A stretch of 64,000 bases of DNA from Melittangium boletus DSM 14713 (lineage in GTDB: Bacteria; Myxococcota; Myxococcia; Myxococcales; Myxococcaceae): positions 682,292 to 746,291 of the forward strand of contig NZ_CP022163.1 in NCBI RefSeq assembly GCF_002305855.1, written 5' to 3'. The position numbers and the translations under genes are program-made. Of the stretch, positions 52,592-61,454 are shown piece after piece (position 1 is the first letter of the stretch; every line of letters begins with the position of its first letter). The notes beneath the pieces were generated by a model. That model saw nothing but the letters and a program-made list of their open reading frames with translations, was not told where the DNA came from and made no database searches.

Positions 52592-53581
52592 TCAGGCCTG
52601 GGGAGCGGCCGAGCCTTCCGGCGGCGGCTGCACCTTCCAGCGCCGGTGCAACCACAGCCACTGGTCCGGATAGCGCCGCACGTACTTCTCCAACACCGAC
52701 GTCACCGCCGCCGTGTGCGCGGTGATGACGTCCTGCTCACTCAAACCCTCGGGCGGAGGAATCGGCCCCTCCACCTCCAGCCGCAGCCGGCGCCCGCTCT
52801 CGTCGCGAACCCCCATCACCACGAACACCGGCGCTCCCGTGCGCTGGGCCACCACCGCCATCGCCGGCGTCGTGGAGGCGGGCCTGCCGAAGAAGGGCAC
52901 GAACACCGCCGCCTTGGCTGGCAGCGACTGATCCAACAGCATCAGCACCGTCTCACCCAGCCGCATCGCCTCCTGCGCCTGGGCGATGGCGCCCTTGGGG
53001 TAGATGAGCCCCGCGCCCGCGGCGATGCGGCTGTCCACGATGCGCATGTTGAGCGCGCCCTTGAGCGGGCGCACCAGGGCGTTGAGCGGAATGCCCCGCC
53101 GCAGGACCATCTTCCCCGCGCGCTCCCAGTTGCCGAAGTGAGCCGTCACCAACAAGGCGCCCTGGCCCTTCGCGATGGTCGCCTTCAACGCCTCCCACGC
53201 CTCGCCCTTCACCTCCGGCTCCTCCCAGGCGGCCTCCACGTGGTCCTTTTGGTTGATGGACTCGAGCACCACGCGCGCCATGGAGATGTAGGCCCCGAGG
53301 GCGATCCGGCGCCGCTCGGCGTCGCTCATCTCCGGGTAGGCATGCGTCAGGTTCTCCAGGGCCACCCGGAGGCGGATGCCCAGGGTGAACGCCAGCCAGC
53401 CCACGAAGCGGGCGAGCCCATCCCTCATGGACGCGGGCAGCGCGCACACCGCGTCCATCAGGCGGTTGGCGAACCACCCCACCACCGGAGAGGGTCGCTC
53501 CCCGAGCACCTGGACGAGCCGGGTGGGCGGAAGCGGCAGGGGAAGGCGCTGGGACTCGGACGATGGAGCGGGGGCGGACAC
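52592..53581 (-). CDS. LpxL/HtrB-like lysophospholipid (lipid A) acyltransferase
   Basis: 329 residues from the GTG at 53581, which has GGAG 9 bases before. This start is uncertain; an in-frame GTG 6 codons upstream also exists. The active site is TAHFGNWERAGK (HxxxxE, about 140), with partners RPLKGALNMRIVDSRIAAGA, AVFVPFFGRPASTTPAMAVV and a Trp-rich C-terminus (YPDQWLWLHRRWKVQ) typical of the LpxL family. It should transfer an acyl chain to a lipid A or phospholipid precursor on the inner face of the membrane. A segment of hydrophobic residues near 60-80 may anchor it. It is divergent from the GH15 gene. Confidence 0.88.
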   Translation of the reverse strand: MSAPAPSSESQRLPLPLPPTRLVQVLGERPSPVVGWFANRLMDAVCALPASMRDGLARFVGWLAFTLGIRLRVALENLTHAYPEMSDAERRRIALGAYISMARVVLESINQKDHVEAAWEEPEVKGEAWEALKATIAKGQGALLVTAHFGNWERAGKMVLRRGIPLNALVRPLKGALNMRIVDSRIAAGAGLIYPKGAIAQAQEAMRLGETVLMLLDQSLPAKAAVFVPFFGRPASTTPAMAVVAQRTGAPVFVVMGVRDESGRRLRLEVEGPIPPPEGLSEQDVITAHTAAVTSVLEKYVRRYPDQWLWLHRRWKVQPPPEGSAAPQA

Positions 53582-53745
53582 GGCGGCGCACTCCACCTGG
53601 AAGTCGCGTGTCAGGCAAGGGGGCGCCCACCGCCATCCGCTCCCCCGCCCGCCCGTGCTGGACTTTCCGCACGTGGTTGCAACCGCGGCCCCCCATCTCC
53701 AATGACGGAGGAGGCCCAACGCTTGGTTCGGCCCCGGGAGACGCC

Positions 53746-55647
53746 ATGCGGCAGCGCATCGACGACTACGCCCTGCTGGGCGACTGCCACGCGGCGGCGC
53801 TCGTGGACCGCGATGGCGCCATCGACTGGGCCTGCTTCCCCCGGTTCGACTCGCCCGCCGTGTTCTGCCGCATCCTGGACGAGCGCCGGGGCGGCACCTT
53901 CCGGGTAAGCCCCGCGCGCCCCTTCCGCTCCAGCCGCCGGTACATCGACGACACCAACGTGCTCATCACCACCTTCACCACGCCCACCGGCGTGCTGGAG
54001 GTGACGGACTGCATGCCCGTGCGCACGCGCCTGGCCCAGAGTCCCCGCGCGGGGTCGCGGCACTCCCTGCTCAGGCGGCTGCGCTGCACCGCGGGCGAGG
54101 TGGACGCCCGCGTGGTGGTGGCACCGCGCTTCGAATACGGCGCCTTCGTGCCACGCATCCGCCTCACCTCACCCCAGACGGCCGAGCTGGTGGGCGGCGC
54201 GGACGCGTTGTGGGTGACGGCCACCCGGACGCTGATCGCGCACGACGATGCCTTGCGCGCGCTCTGGCACATGCGCGCCGGGGAGGAGGTCTGGGTGGAG
54301 GCGGCCTGGACGCCCTCGCTCGTCGAGCGCACGCCGGCGGAGATGCCGGACCTGGCGACGCTGCGCCAGCTGCTGGAGGACACGGTGGCCTTCTGGCGCG
54401 ATTGGATCTCCCACTGCTCCTACGAGGGAGACTACACGCGCGCGGTGCGCCGCTCGGCGCTGGTGCTCAAGGCGCTCACGTACGCGCCGTCGGGAGCCAT
54501 CGTGGCCGCCCCCACCACGTCCCTGCCCGAGGATCCGGGCGGCGTGCGCAACTGGGACTACCGCTACACCTGGCTGCGGGACACGACGCTCACCCTCATC
54601 GCCCTGATGCTGCTGGGCTACCAGGAGGAGACGCTCGCCTTCCAGCATTGGCTGGAGCGCACCAGCGCGGGCCGCGCCGAGGACGTTCAAATCATGTACA
54701 GCATCCGGGGCCACCGGCTGCTGCCCGAGGTGGAGCTGCTCCACCTGGAGGGCCACCAGGGCTCGCGGCCGGTGCGGGCCGGCAACGGCGCCGTGAAGCA
54801 GCTCCAGCTCGACGTCTTCGGGGAGCTGCTGGAAGGTGCGTGGCTCTTCTCGAAGATGGGCGGGCACATGTCCCGGAAGAACTGGGACTTCCTGCGAGGG
54901 CTGGTGGATGACGTGTGCATGCGCTGGCGCCAGCCGGACCAGGGGCTATGGGAGATTCGCGACGAACCCCGGCACTTCATCCACTCGAAGCTGCTGTGCT
55001 GGGTGGCACTGGACCGGGCCATCCGCATCGCACGGACGCGGCGGCTGCCAGCCCCCGTGGGGCGGTGGTCTCGCGAGCGGGCGCTGCTGCGTCAATACCT
55101 GCTGAAGGAGGGCGAGCGCTTTGGATGGTTCCCCCAGTCGGTGGGCTCGGCGACGGCGGACGCCTCGGTGCTGCAACTTCCCGCGCTGGGCTTCCTGCCC
55201 TCGGCCCACCCCTTGGTGCGCCGCACGGTGGAGGTGATCCGCGAGCGGCTGGAAAAGGGGGGGCTCCTCGACCGCTACCACACGCCGGATGGCCTGGAGG
55301 GTGGAGAGAGCTCCTTCCTCCTGTGCTCCTTCTGGCTGCACGACGTCCTGGTTCACTCGGGGAGGACGGACGAGGCGGAGGAGTTGCTGCGCCACCTGTT
55401 GAGCCTGGCCAATGACGTGGGCCTCTACGCGGAGCAGGCCCGCCCGGACACGGGCGAGGCGAGGGGCAACTTCCCCCAAGCGTTCACGCACATGGCGCTG
55501 GTGGCCTCATGCGCGCAGCTCTCCGCGGGGCGAACCTTCCAGCTCCCTCGGCCCGGCGCGTACGACTACGCGGACTTCGCGCTCACCTACCACCTCGGCC
55601 GACGCTCCATGTCCATGTCTCACTTCGCCTGGGAGGCGGCGCTCTGA
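53746..55647 (+). CDS. glycoside hydrolase family 15 protein (glucoamylase/trehalase-like)
   Basis: 633 residues, no signal peptide, so cytoplasmic. The N-terminal beta-sandwich (about 1-230) starts with the family signature LGDCHAAALVDRDGAIDWAC. The (alpha/alpha)6 barrel (about 240-620) has GVRNWDYRYTWLRDTTLTLI, the substrate segment QIMYSIRGHRLLPEVELLHL, the general acid region GLWEIRDEPRHFIHSK, and the general base in GGESSFLLCSFWLHDVLV. Bacterial cytoplasmic members hydrolyse trehalose or glucosides; the exact substrate cannot be read. GGGAG lies 5 bases before the ATG at 53746. Confidence 0.93.
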   Translation: MRQRIDDYALLGDCHAAALVDRDGAIDWACFPRFDSPAVFCRILDERRGGTFRVSPARPFRSSRRYIDDTNVLITTFTTPTGVLEVTDCMPVRTRLAQSPRAGSRHSLLRRLRCTAGEVDARVVVAPRFEYGAFVPRIRLTSPQTAELVGGADALWVTATRTLIAHDDALRALWHMRAGEEVWVEAAWTPSLVERTPAEMPDLATLRQLLEDTVAFWRDWISHCSYEGDYTRAVRRSALVLKALTYAPSGAIVAAPTTSLPEDPGGVRNWDYRYTWLRDTTLTLIALMLLGYQEETLAFQHWLERTSAGRAEDVQIMYSIRGHRLLPEVELLHLEGHQGSRPVRAGNGAVKQLQLDVFGELLEGAWLFSKMGGHMSRKNWDFLRGLVDDVCMRWRQPDQGLWEIRDEPRHFIHSKLLCWVALDRAIRIARTRRLPAPVGRWSRERALLRQYLLKEGERFGWFPQSVGSATADASVLQLPALGFLPSAHPLVRRTVEVIRERLEKGGLLDRYHTPDGLEGGESSFLLCSFWLHDVLVHSGRTDEAEELLRHLLSLANDVGLYAEQARPDTGEARGNFPQAFTHMALVASCAQLSAGRTFQLPRPGAYDYADFALTYHLGRRSMSMSHFAWEAAL

Positions 55648-55747
55648 TGGCCGTGAGCGGCGACGAGGGGACAGGGCCTTGATTCCGCGCATGCCCTCGG
55701 GTCGCCAAGCGGGAAGAGCATCCCCACCTCACATGAAGGGAGGTCCC

Positions 55748-56251
55748 ATGCCAGAGAAAACCCAGCAGTTGCGTTCCCGTCAGGCCAAGGCCAAGGGAAC
55801 GACCATGACGGTGAAGGCCTCGGACACCGGAGCGGTTCCCGCCGGCAAGAGCACCCACGCCCTCAAGAAGAGCGGAGGCGTTGTCGGCCGCACCCGGCTC
55901 ACCGAGCGCTCCGTCAGCCAGCGCCGCCCGCCTGGCGAGGGCAAGACGGCACGCAGCGCCAAGCTGCCCCTGCCCGAGACGGGCAGCAGCACCTCGCGCC
56001 GCGCGACGATTCCGGACGAGGCCGCCGCCCAGTACCGCAAGGACCGGCGCCGCAAGACGGTGCCCACCGAGTCCGCCGCCGCCTATCGCCGCGAGGAGCG
56101 GCCCAAGCGTCCGCGCAGCGAGGCCAGGCAGCGCCAGGAAGCACGCAGCGCGCTCGGCTCGCCCGTCCAGGGCCGCAAGAAAGCGCCGAGCGAGATGGCC
56201 GTCAAACGCCGGGGCGGACCGCGCAAACGCCTGCCCCTCCACGAGGGGTGA
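55748..56251 (+). CDS. very basic, low-complexity protein of unknown function
   Basis: 167 residues from the ATG at 55748, with GGGAGG 5 bases before. About a third of all residues are Lys or Arg, with few hydrophobics: a disordered, highly basic protein. An imperfect repeat is seen, IPDEAAAQYRKDRRRKTVP then TESAAAYRREERPKRPRSE. Other stretches are SKQ/RQAKAK-like and TLTERSVSQRRPPGEGK. It may bind nucleic acid or polyphosphate, or be a stress-type protein. No family is recognised. It follows the GH15 gene by 100 bases on the same strand and converges on the next gene with 3 bases between. Confidence 0.65.
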   Translation: MPEKTQQLRSRQAKAKGTTMTVKASDTGAVPAGKSTHALKKSGGVVGRTRLTERSVSQRRPPGEGKTARSAKLPLPETGSSTSRRATIPDEAAAQYRKDRRRKTVPTESAAAYRREERPKRPRSEARQRQEARSALGSPVQGRKKAPSEMAVKRRGGPRKRLPLHEG

Positions 56252-56254
56252 GCT

Positions 56255-56911
56255 TCAGACCCGGGAAGCGGCCATGGGCAGGGTCCGCAGGCGCTCTCGC
56301 TCCTCGAGCGAGAGCGGATCCTCTCCACGCAGGAAGCGCTCCAGGTGGCCCAGGGAGTCGACACCGAAGAAGAGTTCCCCGTCCGCGAGGAGGCTGGGGA
56401 CCCCGAAGCCCTCCAGCGCGAGCAATTCCTCCGTGTTGAGGCGCACCTGCTCCTTCACCTCCGGCGTCCGAGCGGCGGCGAGCAGCGCGCGCGCATCGAG
56501 CCCCACCGAGGCGGCACAGGCCTCCACGCGCTCGGGCTCCACCAGTCCGCCCCCACCCGCCCACGCCGCCGAGAACAGCGCCGCGACGAGCCGCCTCCGA
56601 GCCTCCGTCTCGCGCACCGCGGCCGTCACCCGAAGCGCGAGCAAGGGATTGAAGGGGTGCGCCGCGGGAAAGACAAAGGGCACACCGAGGTCGTGGGCGA
56701 TCCGGTGGGTGTGCTTGTAGACATAGAAACGCTTGCGAGGCACCTCCGCGGGACCCGTCGTCCCCAGCGCGTTGAGCACGCCCGCGAACAGGATGGGTAC
56801 GAGCTCCAACGTCCGGCCATGACGCTCGGCCAGGGCCGGAAGTTGCGTCCACGCCAGGTAGGCGTACGGCGAGACATAGTCGAAGAAGAAGCGGAGGGGG
56901 GCTCGGCTCAT
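56255..56911 (-). CDS. DsbA-fold 2-hydroxychromene-2-carboxylate isomerase-like protein
   Basis: 218 residues. It matches the kappa-GST/HCCA-isomerase family: FFFDYVSPYAYLAWTQLPAL (about 8-27), with Ser-Pro-Tyr in place of a CxxC as is usual there, then LVPILFAGVLNALG, VPRKRFYVYKHTHRIAHDLG, and the end VPSLLADGELFFGVDSLGHL (cis-Pro VPS and the GxD motif). The enzyme uses glutathione to isomerise a naphthalene-catabolic intermediate; most relatives outside such operons have unknown substrates. No catabolic genes lie nearby. The ATG at 56911 has only a weak ribosome site. Confidence 0.87.
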   Translation of the reverse strand: MSRAPLRFFFDYVSPYAYLAWTQLPALAERHGRTLELVPILFAGVLNALGTTGPAEVPRKRFYVYKHTHRIAHDLGVPFVFPAAHPFNPLLALRVTAAVRETEARRRLVAALFSAAWAGGGGLVEPERVEACAASVGLDARALLAAARTPEVKEQVRLNTEELLALEGFGVPSLLADGELFFGVDSLGHLERFLRGEDPLSLEERERLRTLPMAASRV

Positions 56912-56978
56912 ATCGCTCAGTTTAACCCGGGGTCCTCCCAACGCGGCGCGTCCCAATAGACTTCCGCTCTCCCTAGGA

Positions 56979-57009
56979 TTGATGATTTTCCTTGTTTTAC
57001 AATTATAAT
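56979..57009 (+). promoter_or_regulatory. strong -10 box immediately before the phosphodiesterase start codon
   Basis: TATAAT (57004-57009) is a perfect -10 box in a rare AT-rich patch; TTGATG (56979-56984) stands 19 bases before it. Transcription would start near 57016, and the ATG is at 57017. No Shine-Dalgarno site lies between, so the mRNA would be leaderless. Confidence 0.5.
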
Positions 57010-57016
57010 CGCAGTC

Positions 57017-58963
57017 ATGAAATTCCCCCCCGCTGGCCGTGCACGGCCCCTCGCGCTGTCCTCGTTGTTGGTTTCCCTGGTGTGTTCCTGTGGTCCCCAG
57101 GAGGGTGCGCCGGGCGACGCGCCGCTCGGTGAATCCCACTCCGCGGCGACGACGGGACACCGGGCCTTCCGGGTGATGACGTACAACGTGCGAGGGCCAC
57201 TGGACACGGGCGTACGGGCCTGGCCCAACCGCAAGGCGGCCGTCATCCAGCGCATCCTCGCGAACAACGCGGACATCGTCGGCGTGCAGGAGGCGCAGGC
57301 CCCATCAGGTGGCCCCAGCGTTCCGGCGGATCTCATCGCGGGACTCACGGGGACCGACAAGCCCTACGCCGTCTACAACCCGGGCGGTGGCAGCCCGAAG
57401 CTCATCTTCTACAAGAAGGGCCGCTTCGAGCCCGCCCCCGAGGTGGGCCAGGGCAACGAGGCGCTCGTCAATCCCTACGCCAGCAGCGCGGAGTGCCACA
57501 GCCACGCGGAGGGCAAGAAGATCTCCTGGGTGGGCCTCCGGGACTTGACGTCGGGCAAGGTGTACTTCGTGGCGAACACGCACTTCGCCTACGCGGCGGC
57601 CTGCTCCCTGGGACGGTTGAAGGAAGCCGCGCAGATGGCGGCCTTCCTCGCGTCGAAGCCCGCGGGCGTGCCCGTCGTGGCGATGGGCGACTTCAACGTC
57701 GACGCACAGAGCACGTCCACTCCGGGTGAGTCCACCATCGAGGACATCGAGGAGGGAGCGCGGCTGTACCGCACGGCCCGCTTCGATGGAACCACCGGCG
57801 CGGATGATGCCACCTTCAACAACGCGTGGGACGGCACGCCGTCCACGAACTACTCGCGGCTGGACTACATCCTCCACACCGGGGGAGAGCTCACCTCGTC
57901 CGCTCCCGCCATCGACCGGACGGAAAGCGGCGGCAACACGCCGTCGGACCACTACCCGGTGCTCGCCACCATCCGCCCCTCCCTCTTCTCCTCCGGCTCC
58001 ACCCTCTCTCCGACGCCGAGCGGCACGTCCACGGCCACGCAACTGTTCTTCGCGGACGTCACCGGGGATGGCTGCGCGGATCGCATCTCCTGGAACGCAT
58101 CCGCTGGCGCGGGGGAGACGTGGGTGGCGAAATCGAAGTGTGACGGCGGCTTCGCCACGGCGGTGAAGAACGAAGGCGCCGTCAGCGTGGTGTCCACCAC
58201 GCGCTTCTACTTCGCGGACGTCAACGGAGATGGCTGCGCCGACAAGGTCCTCTGGCGGCCCACGCTGGGTGACGGCGAGGTGCGCATCTACCCGTCGAAG
58301 TGCGACGGCACCTTCGGCGACCGCGTCTCCGTCTTCCAGGCCGCCAGCACGAGCGAGTCCACGCGCTTCTTCTTCGCCGACGTGACGGGTGATGCGTGCG
58401 CGGACCTGGTGCGCTGGAATCCGAAGGAGCGCGGCGGCGCCTTCGACACCTTCGTGGCGAAGTGTGGCGCGACGCCCTCCTTCGGCTCGGCGGTCCAGAG
58501 CAAGGAGGGCGCGAACACCAGCGAGGGCACGCGCGTGTACTTCGCCGACGTGGACGGTGACGGGAAGGCGGATCGCCTCCTGTGGAACCCCGATCAGGAC
58601 GGGGGCCGCACCCGCGTCTACCGCTCCACGGGAGCGGGAGCGTTCGCCTTCGCGTTCGCCCACGACTCGGGCACCAGTGGCGTGGACACGTCCCGCTTCT
58701 ACTTCGCGGACGTGGACGGTGACGGGAAGGCGGACAAGGTCTTCTGGCGCCCCACCTTCCGCCAGGGCCGGATGCAGATCTACCCGAGCACCGGCACCAA
58801 CTTCGCCGGCAGCCCCGTCATGGACAACACCGGCTTCAGTGGCTCGGAGAACACCGACTTCTTCTACGCCAACATCGACGGCAAGGGAGGCGCGGACAAG
58901 GTGTACTGGAATCCCGGCGCCTACGACGGAGACACCAAGGTGTTCCGCGCCCTGGCGCAGTAA
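57017..58963 (+). CDS. lipoprotein endonuclease/exonuclease/phosphatase with six VCBS repeats
   Basis: 648 residues. The N-terminus has a lipoprotein-type signal (LALSSLLVSLVCSCGPQEGA; Cys near 25). Residues ~48-320 are an EEP (DNase I/sphingomyelinase-like) domain with the full active site: MTYNVRG, VGVQEAQ, ANTHFAYA, MGDFNVD and SDHYPVL. Residues ~340-648 hold six FG-GAP/VCBS-type units of ~53 residues, each with FADV(T/N/D)GDGxAD-type calcium loops (FFADVTGDGCADRISWN and five relatives). It is probably a surface-anchored nuclease or phosphodiesterase with a propeller-like binding domain. It is divergent from the DsbA-fold gene; the spacer is only 105 bases. Confidence 0.88.
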   Translation: MKFPPAGRARPLALSSLLVSLVCSCGPQEGAPGDAPLGESHSAATTGHRAFRVMTYNVRGPLDTGVRAWPNRKAAVIQRILANNADIVGVQEAQAPSGGPSVPADLIAGLTGTDKPYAVYNPGGGSPKLIFYKKGRFEPAPEVGQGNEALVNPYASSAECHSHAEGKKISWVGLRDLTSGKVYFVANTHFAYAAACSLGRLKEAAQMAAFLASKPAGVPVVAMGDFNVDAQSTSTPGESTIEDIEEGARLYRTARFDGTTGADDATFNNAWDGTPSTNYSRLDYILHTGGELTSSAPAIDRTESGGNTPSDHYPVLATIRPSLFSSGSTLSPTPSGTSTATQLFFADVTGDGCADRISWNASAGAGETWVAKSKCDGGFATAVKNEGAVSVVSTTRFYFADVNGDGCADKVLWRPTLGDGEVRIYPSKCDGTFGDRVSVFQAASTSESTRFFFADVTGDACADLVRWNPKERGGAFDTFVAKCGATPSFGSAVQSKEGANTSEGTRVYFADVDGDGKADRLLWNPDQDGGRTRVYRSTGAGAFAFAFAHDSGTSGVDTSRFYFADVDGDGKADKVFWRPTFRQGRMQIYPSTGTNFAGSPVMDNTGFSGSENTDFFYANIDGKGGADKVYWNPGAYDGDTKVFRALAQ

Positions 58964-59097
58964 CGCCACGCCAGGGGCCCGCATCGAAATCCCCGCCGAT
59001 TCCGCCCGAATCCCCGCTCTCCCGGGCAGGGCGCCAAAGACGCATTCTCCGGTCAGACCCACAGACGCCCGCCCCTCCCGGGCCGGCCGGAGAAGCC

Positions 59098-59838
59098 ATG
59101 CACCCACACCATCACCCGCCCCCGCACGATCACCAACACCCGCATCAGGATGGTTCCACGCGGAAGTTCGGAGCCGAGCGCGCCGCCCAGTACGATGCCC
59201 AGGCCGCTTCGTGGTTCATCGGCGTCCATGCGATGCACGACGCGATCGCCACGGTGATGTCGGCCACGTTGGACGGACAGGACGAGGCATCACTGCTCTG
59301 CGTGGGCGTGGGAACGGGGCAGGACGTGCTGCCCTACGCGAAACAGGGAGCACCGGGCTGGCGCTTCACGGGCGTGGATCCCTCCCCCGACATGCTGGCG
59401 GTCGCGCGCAAACAGCTCGCCGCGGCCGGACTCCTGGAGCGAACGCAGCTGCACGTCGGTGAATTGGATTCCCTGCCCCCCGGCCCCCTGTTCGACGGGG
59501 CGGAGATGATTGGCGTGCTCCACCACGTGGCGGGCGAGGAGAACCGTCTGGCACTGCTGCGCGAGGTGGCGCGGCGGCTCAAGCCCGGAGCCCCCTTCAT
59601 CCTGGGCTGCCGGATCGGGCTCGACCCCGTGCTCACGGCCGTGGAGGCGCATCGTTTCCAGCGCGCGGGGGCCCCGCCCGAGTTCTCCGCGAACTTCGCC
59701 AAGGGCCTCGCGTCCCTCCAGGCGCCCGAGTCCGAGGCCGCGCTCGCCGCGCTGCTCGGCCGGGCGGGATGGGAGCCCCCGCGGCAAATCTTCGCCGCGC
59801 TGCAATTCAGGGTGTACCTGACGCGCTCGGCGCCTTGA
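59098..59838 (+). CDS. class I SAM-dependent methyltransferase with a His-rich N-terminus
   Basis: 246 residues. After a His/Pro-rich start (MHPHHHPPPHDHQHPHQDGS) comes a Rossmann methyltransferase domain: SAM motif I LLCVGVGTGQDVLPYA (about 66-81), the acidic end of strand 2 in FTGVDPSPDML (about 89-99), motif IV AEMIGVLHHVAG and post-motif EVARRLKPGAPFIL. It resembles ubiE/tehB-like small-molecule methyltransferases; the substrate is unknown. The His tract may bind Ni2+ or Cu2+, which is not normal for the family. GGAG lies 6 bases before the ATG. The 134 bases upstream show nothing else. Confidence 0.9.
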   Translation: MHPHHHPPPHDHQHPHQDGSTRKFGAERAAQYDAQAASWFIGVHAMHDAIATVMSATLDGQDEASLLCVGVGTGQDVLPYAKQGAPGWRFTGVDPSPDMLAVARKQLAAAGLLERTQLHVGELDSLPPGPLFDGAEMIGVLHHVAGEENRLALLREVARRLKPGAPFILGCRIGLDPVLTAVEAHRFQRAGAPPEFSANFAKGLASLQAPESEAALAALLGRAGWEPPRQIFAALQFRVYLTRSAP

Positions 59839-59890
59839 GTGGCGGCGAAACCCGTGGCCGCGTGCGATCCCCCCTTGGTACGGTGAGGGA

Positions 59891-60838
59891 ATGCCCACCA
59901 CACACTTGACGTCGGAAGACCTCCAGGCGCGCACGGTCCATGCCGTCGCCGCGGCGATGGGCGCGGGCCGTGCGCTCGGGCTCGTCGTGTACGAACCGAA
60001 GGTTCTGCACGATGTGTTCTCCGTCGTCGTGCACCTCTCGCCCTCACCCGTGGTGGTCCGCGTCCCCGTCGTCCTGCCTCCCGGGCTCGACGGTCCGCCG
60101 CAGGCCGCGCGACAGGCGCGCGAGCTGGCCGCGGTCGCATGGCTGGCGGACCGGGGGCTCCCGGTCGTACGCCCGAGCCCCCTCGTCCCCCGCGAGCCCG
60201 TGCGACGGGACGGCTACTCGATGACGTTCTGGGAGTTCGTGGAGGTCGATGCCTCGCGCGAGCCGGATTACGTCGCCGAAGCGGCGCTCGCGGCCGACCT
60301 GCACGCGGCGCTGCGCGACTATCCGGGTGAACTTCCGTTCCTCTCCCCCCTCGCCGCGTCCGTGCCCACGTGCCTTGCGCTCCTGGAGGAGAACCCCGGA
60401 CTGCTCGCCCCCGCGGACCTCGATCGGGCGCGGGCCGAGTGGGGCGTCCTCGCGCCCGTGCTCTCGTCTCGCGAGGCCTTCGCCGCGATGTTCCCAACGG
60501 CCAACATCCAGCCAATCCATGGTGACGGGCCGTCGTACAACATCATCCGCACGACCTCGGGCGTGCGCTACGCGGACTTCGAGGACGTGAACCTCGGCCC
60601 GGTCGAATGGGATCTCTCCTTCCTGGGCCCGGACGGCATCGCGGTCTACAACGCGGCGGCGGCGCGGGCGGGAATACGGCCTCTCGATCCAGCCGTCCTG
60701 CGCGTCATGGACGCCGCGCGGATGCTGCTCGTCGTGACCTGCCACGCCCTCGTCCCTCAGTTGCCGATGCTGGCCGAGGCGCTCGCGCCGTCGATGCAGA
60801 CATGGCGGACGATGCCCTTCGCGGGCGGGCTGAGCTGA
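59891..60838 (+). CDS. aminoglycoside-phosphotransferase-fold protein
   Basis: 315 residues, kinase-like (APH) fold. The N-lobe contains VHLSPSPVVVRVPVVLPPG. The C-lobe has the catalytic loop IQPIHGDGPSYNIIRTTSGV (HGDxxxxN, about 212-219) and the metal-binding YADFEDVNLGPVEWDLSFLG (D-F-E in place of DFG). Family members phosphorylate aminoglycosides, choline, homoserine or other alcohols. No resistance context is present, so small-molecule kinase is as far as I can go. It lies 52 bases after the methyltransferase. A 6-bp inverted repeat follows the stop. Confidence 0.88.
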   Translation: MPTTHLTSEDLQARTVHAVAAAMGAGRALGLVVYEPKVLHDVFSVVVHLSPSPVVVRVPVVLPPGLDGPPQAARQARELAAVAWLADRGLPVVRPSPLVPREPVRRDGYSMTFWEFVEVDASREPDYVAEAALAADLHAALRDYPGELPFLSPLAASVPTCLALLEENPGLLAPADLDRARAEWGVLAPVLSSREAFAAMFPTANIQPIHGDGPSYNIIRTTSGVRYADFEDVNLGPVEWDLSFLGPDGIAVYNAAAARAGIRPLDPAVLRVMDAARMLLVVTCHALVPQLPMLAEALAPSMQTWRTMPFAGGLS

Positions 60839-60971
60839 GCGGTACTCGCGAGAGGGATTCACCGCGAGACGTCCAGCCATCGACAGTCGACCCCCTGGAG
60901 GGCCCGGCGCCCCTCGCCCTCGGAGAAGAAGTCCCCCATAACGGGGTCGCCCGAACGCTCAGGAGCATCCC

Positions 60972-61448
60972 ATGGCCAAGATCACCCCTCACCTCTGGTA
61001 TTCCGACAAGGCCGAGGAAGCCGCTCGGTTCTATGTCTCGCTATTGCCCAACTCGCGCATCGACAGCATCGCCACCATGCCCACCGACTCGCCCAGCGGG
61101 CCGGCCGGTTCGGTGACGGTCGTCGAGTTCACCCTGGCGGGACAGCCCTTCCAGGCCATCGCCGCCGGCCCCTTGGACTCCTTCAATCACGCCATTTCCT
61201 TCGTGATCAACTGCGACGACCAGGCCGAGGTCGACCGGCTGTGGGACGCCCTGTCCGAGGGTGGCTCGGTGGAGCAGTGCGGCTGGCTGAAGGACCGCTA
61301 TGGCCTGAGCTGGCAGATCGTGCCCACGGTGCTGGGCGAGATGATGAAGGACCCCGATCGCGTTCGCGGCAAACGCGTGGCCGATGCCATGATGAAGATG
61401 GTCAAGCTGGACATCGCCAGGTTGAAGGCCGCCTACGACGCGGCCTGA
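60972..61448 (+). CDS. PhnB-like VOC family protein
   Basis: 158 residues. It matches the 3-demethylubiquinone methyltransferase/PhnB-like VOC subgroup: KITPHLWYSDKAEEAARFYV at the start, GSVTVVEFTLAGQPFQAIAA in the middle, then SFVINCDDQAEVDRLWDALS and YGLSWQIVPTVLGEMMKDPD. This subgroup has no firm enzyme activity. AGGAG lies 6 bases before the ATG. It converges on the GH31 gene with 6 bases between. The 133 bases before it are otherwise empty. Confidence 0.88.
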   Translation: MAKITPHLWYSDKAEEAARFYVSLLPNSRIDSIATMPTDSPSGPAGSVTVVEFTLAGQPFQAIAAGPLDSFNHAISFVINCDDQAEVDRLWDALSEGGSVEQCGWLKDRYGLSWQIVPTVLGEMMKDPDRVRGKRVADAMMKMVKLDIARLKAAYDAA

Positions 61449-61454
61449 GGCCGC

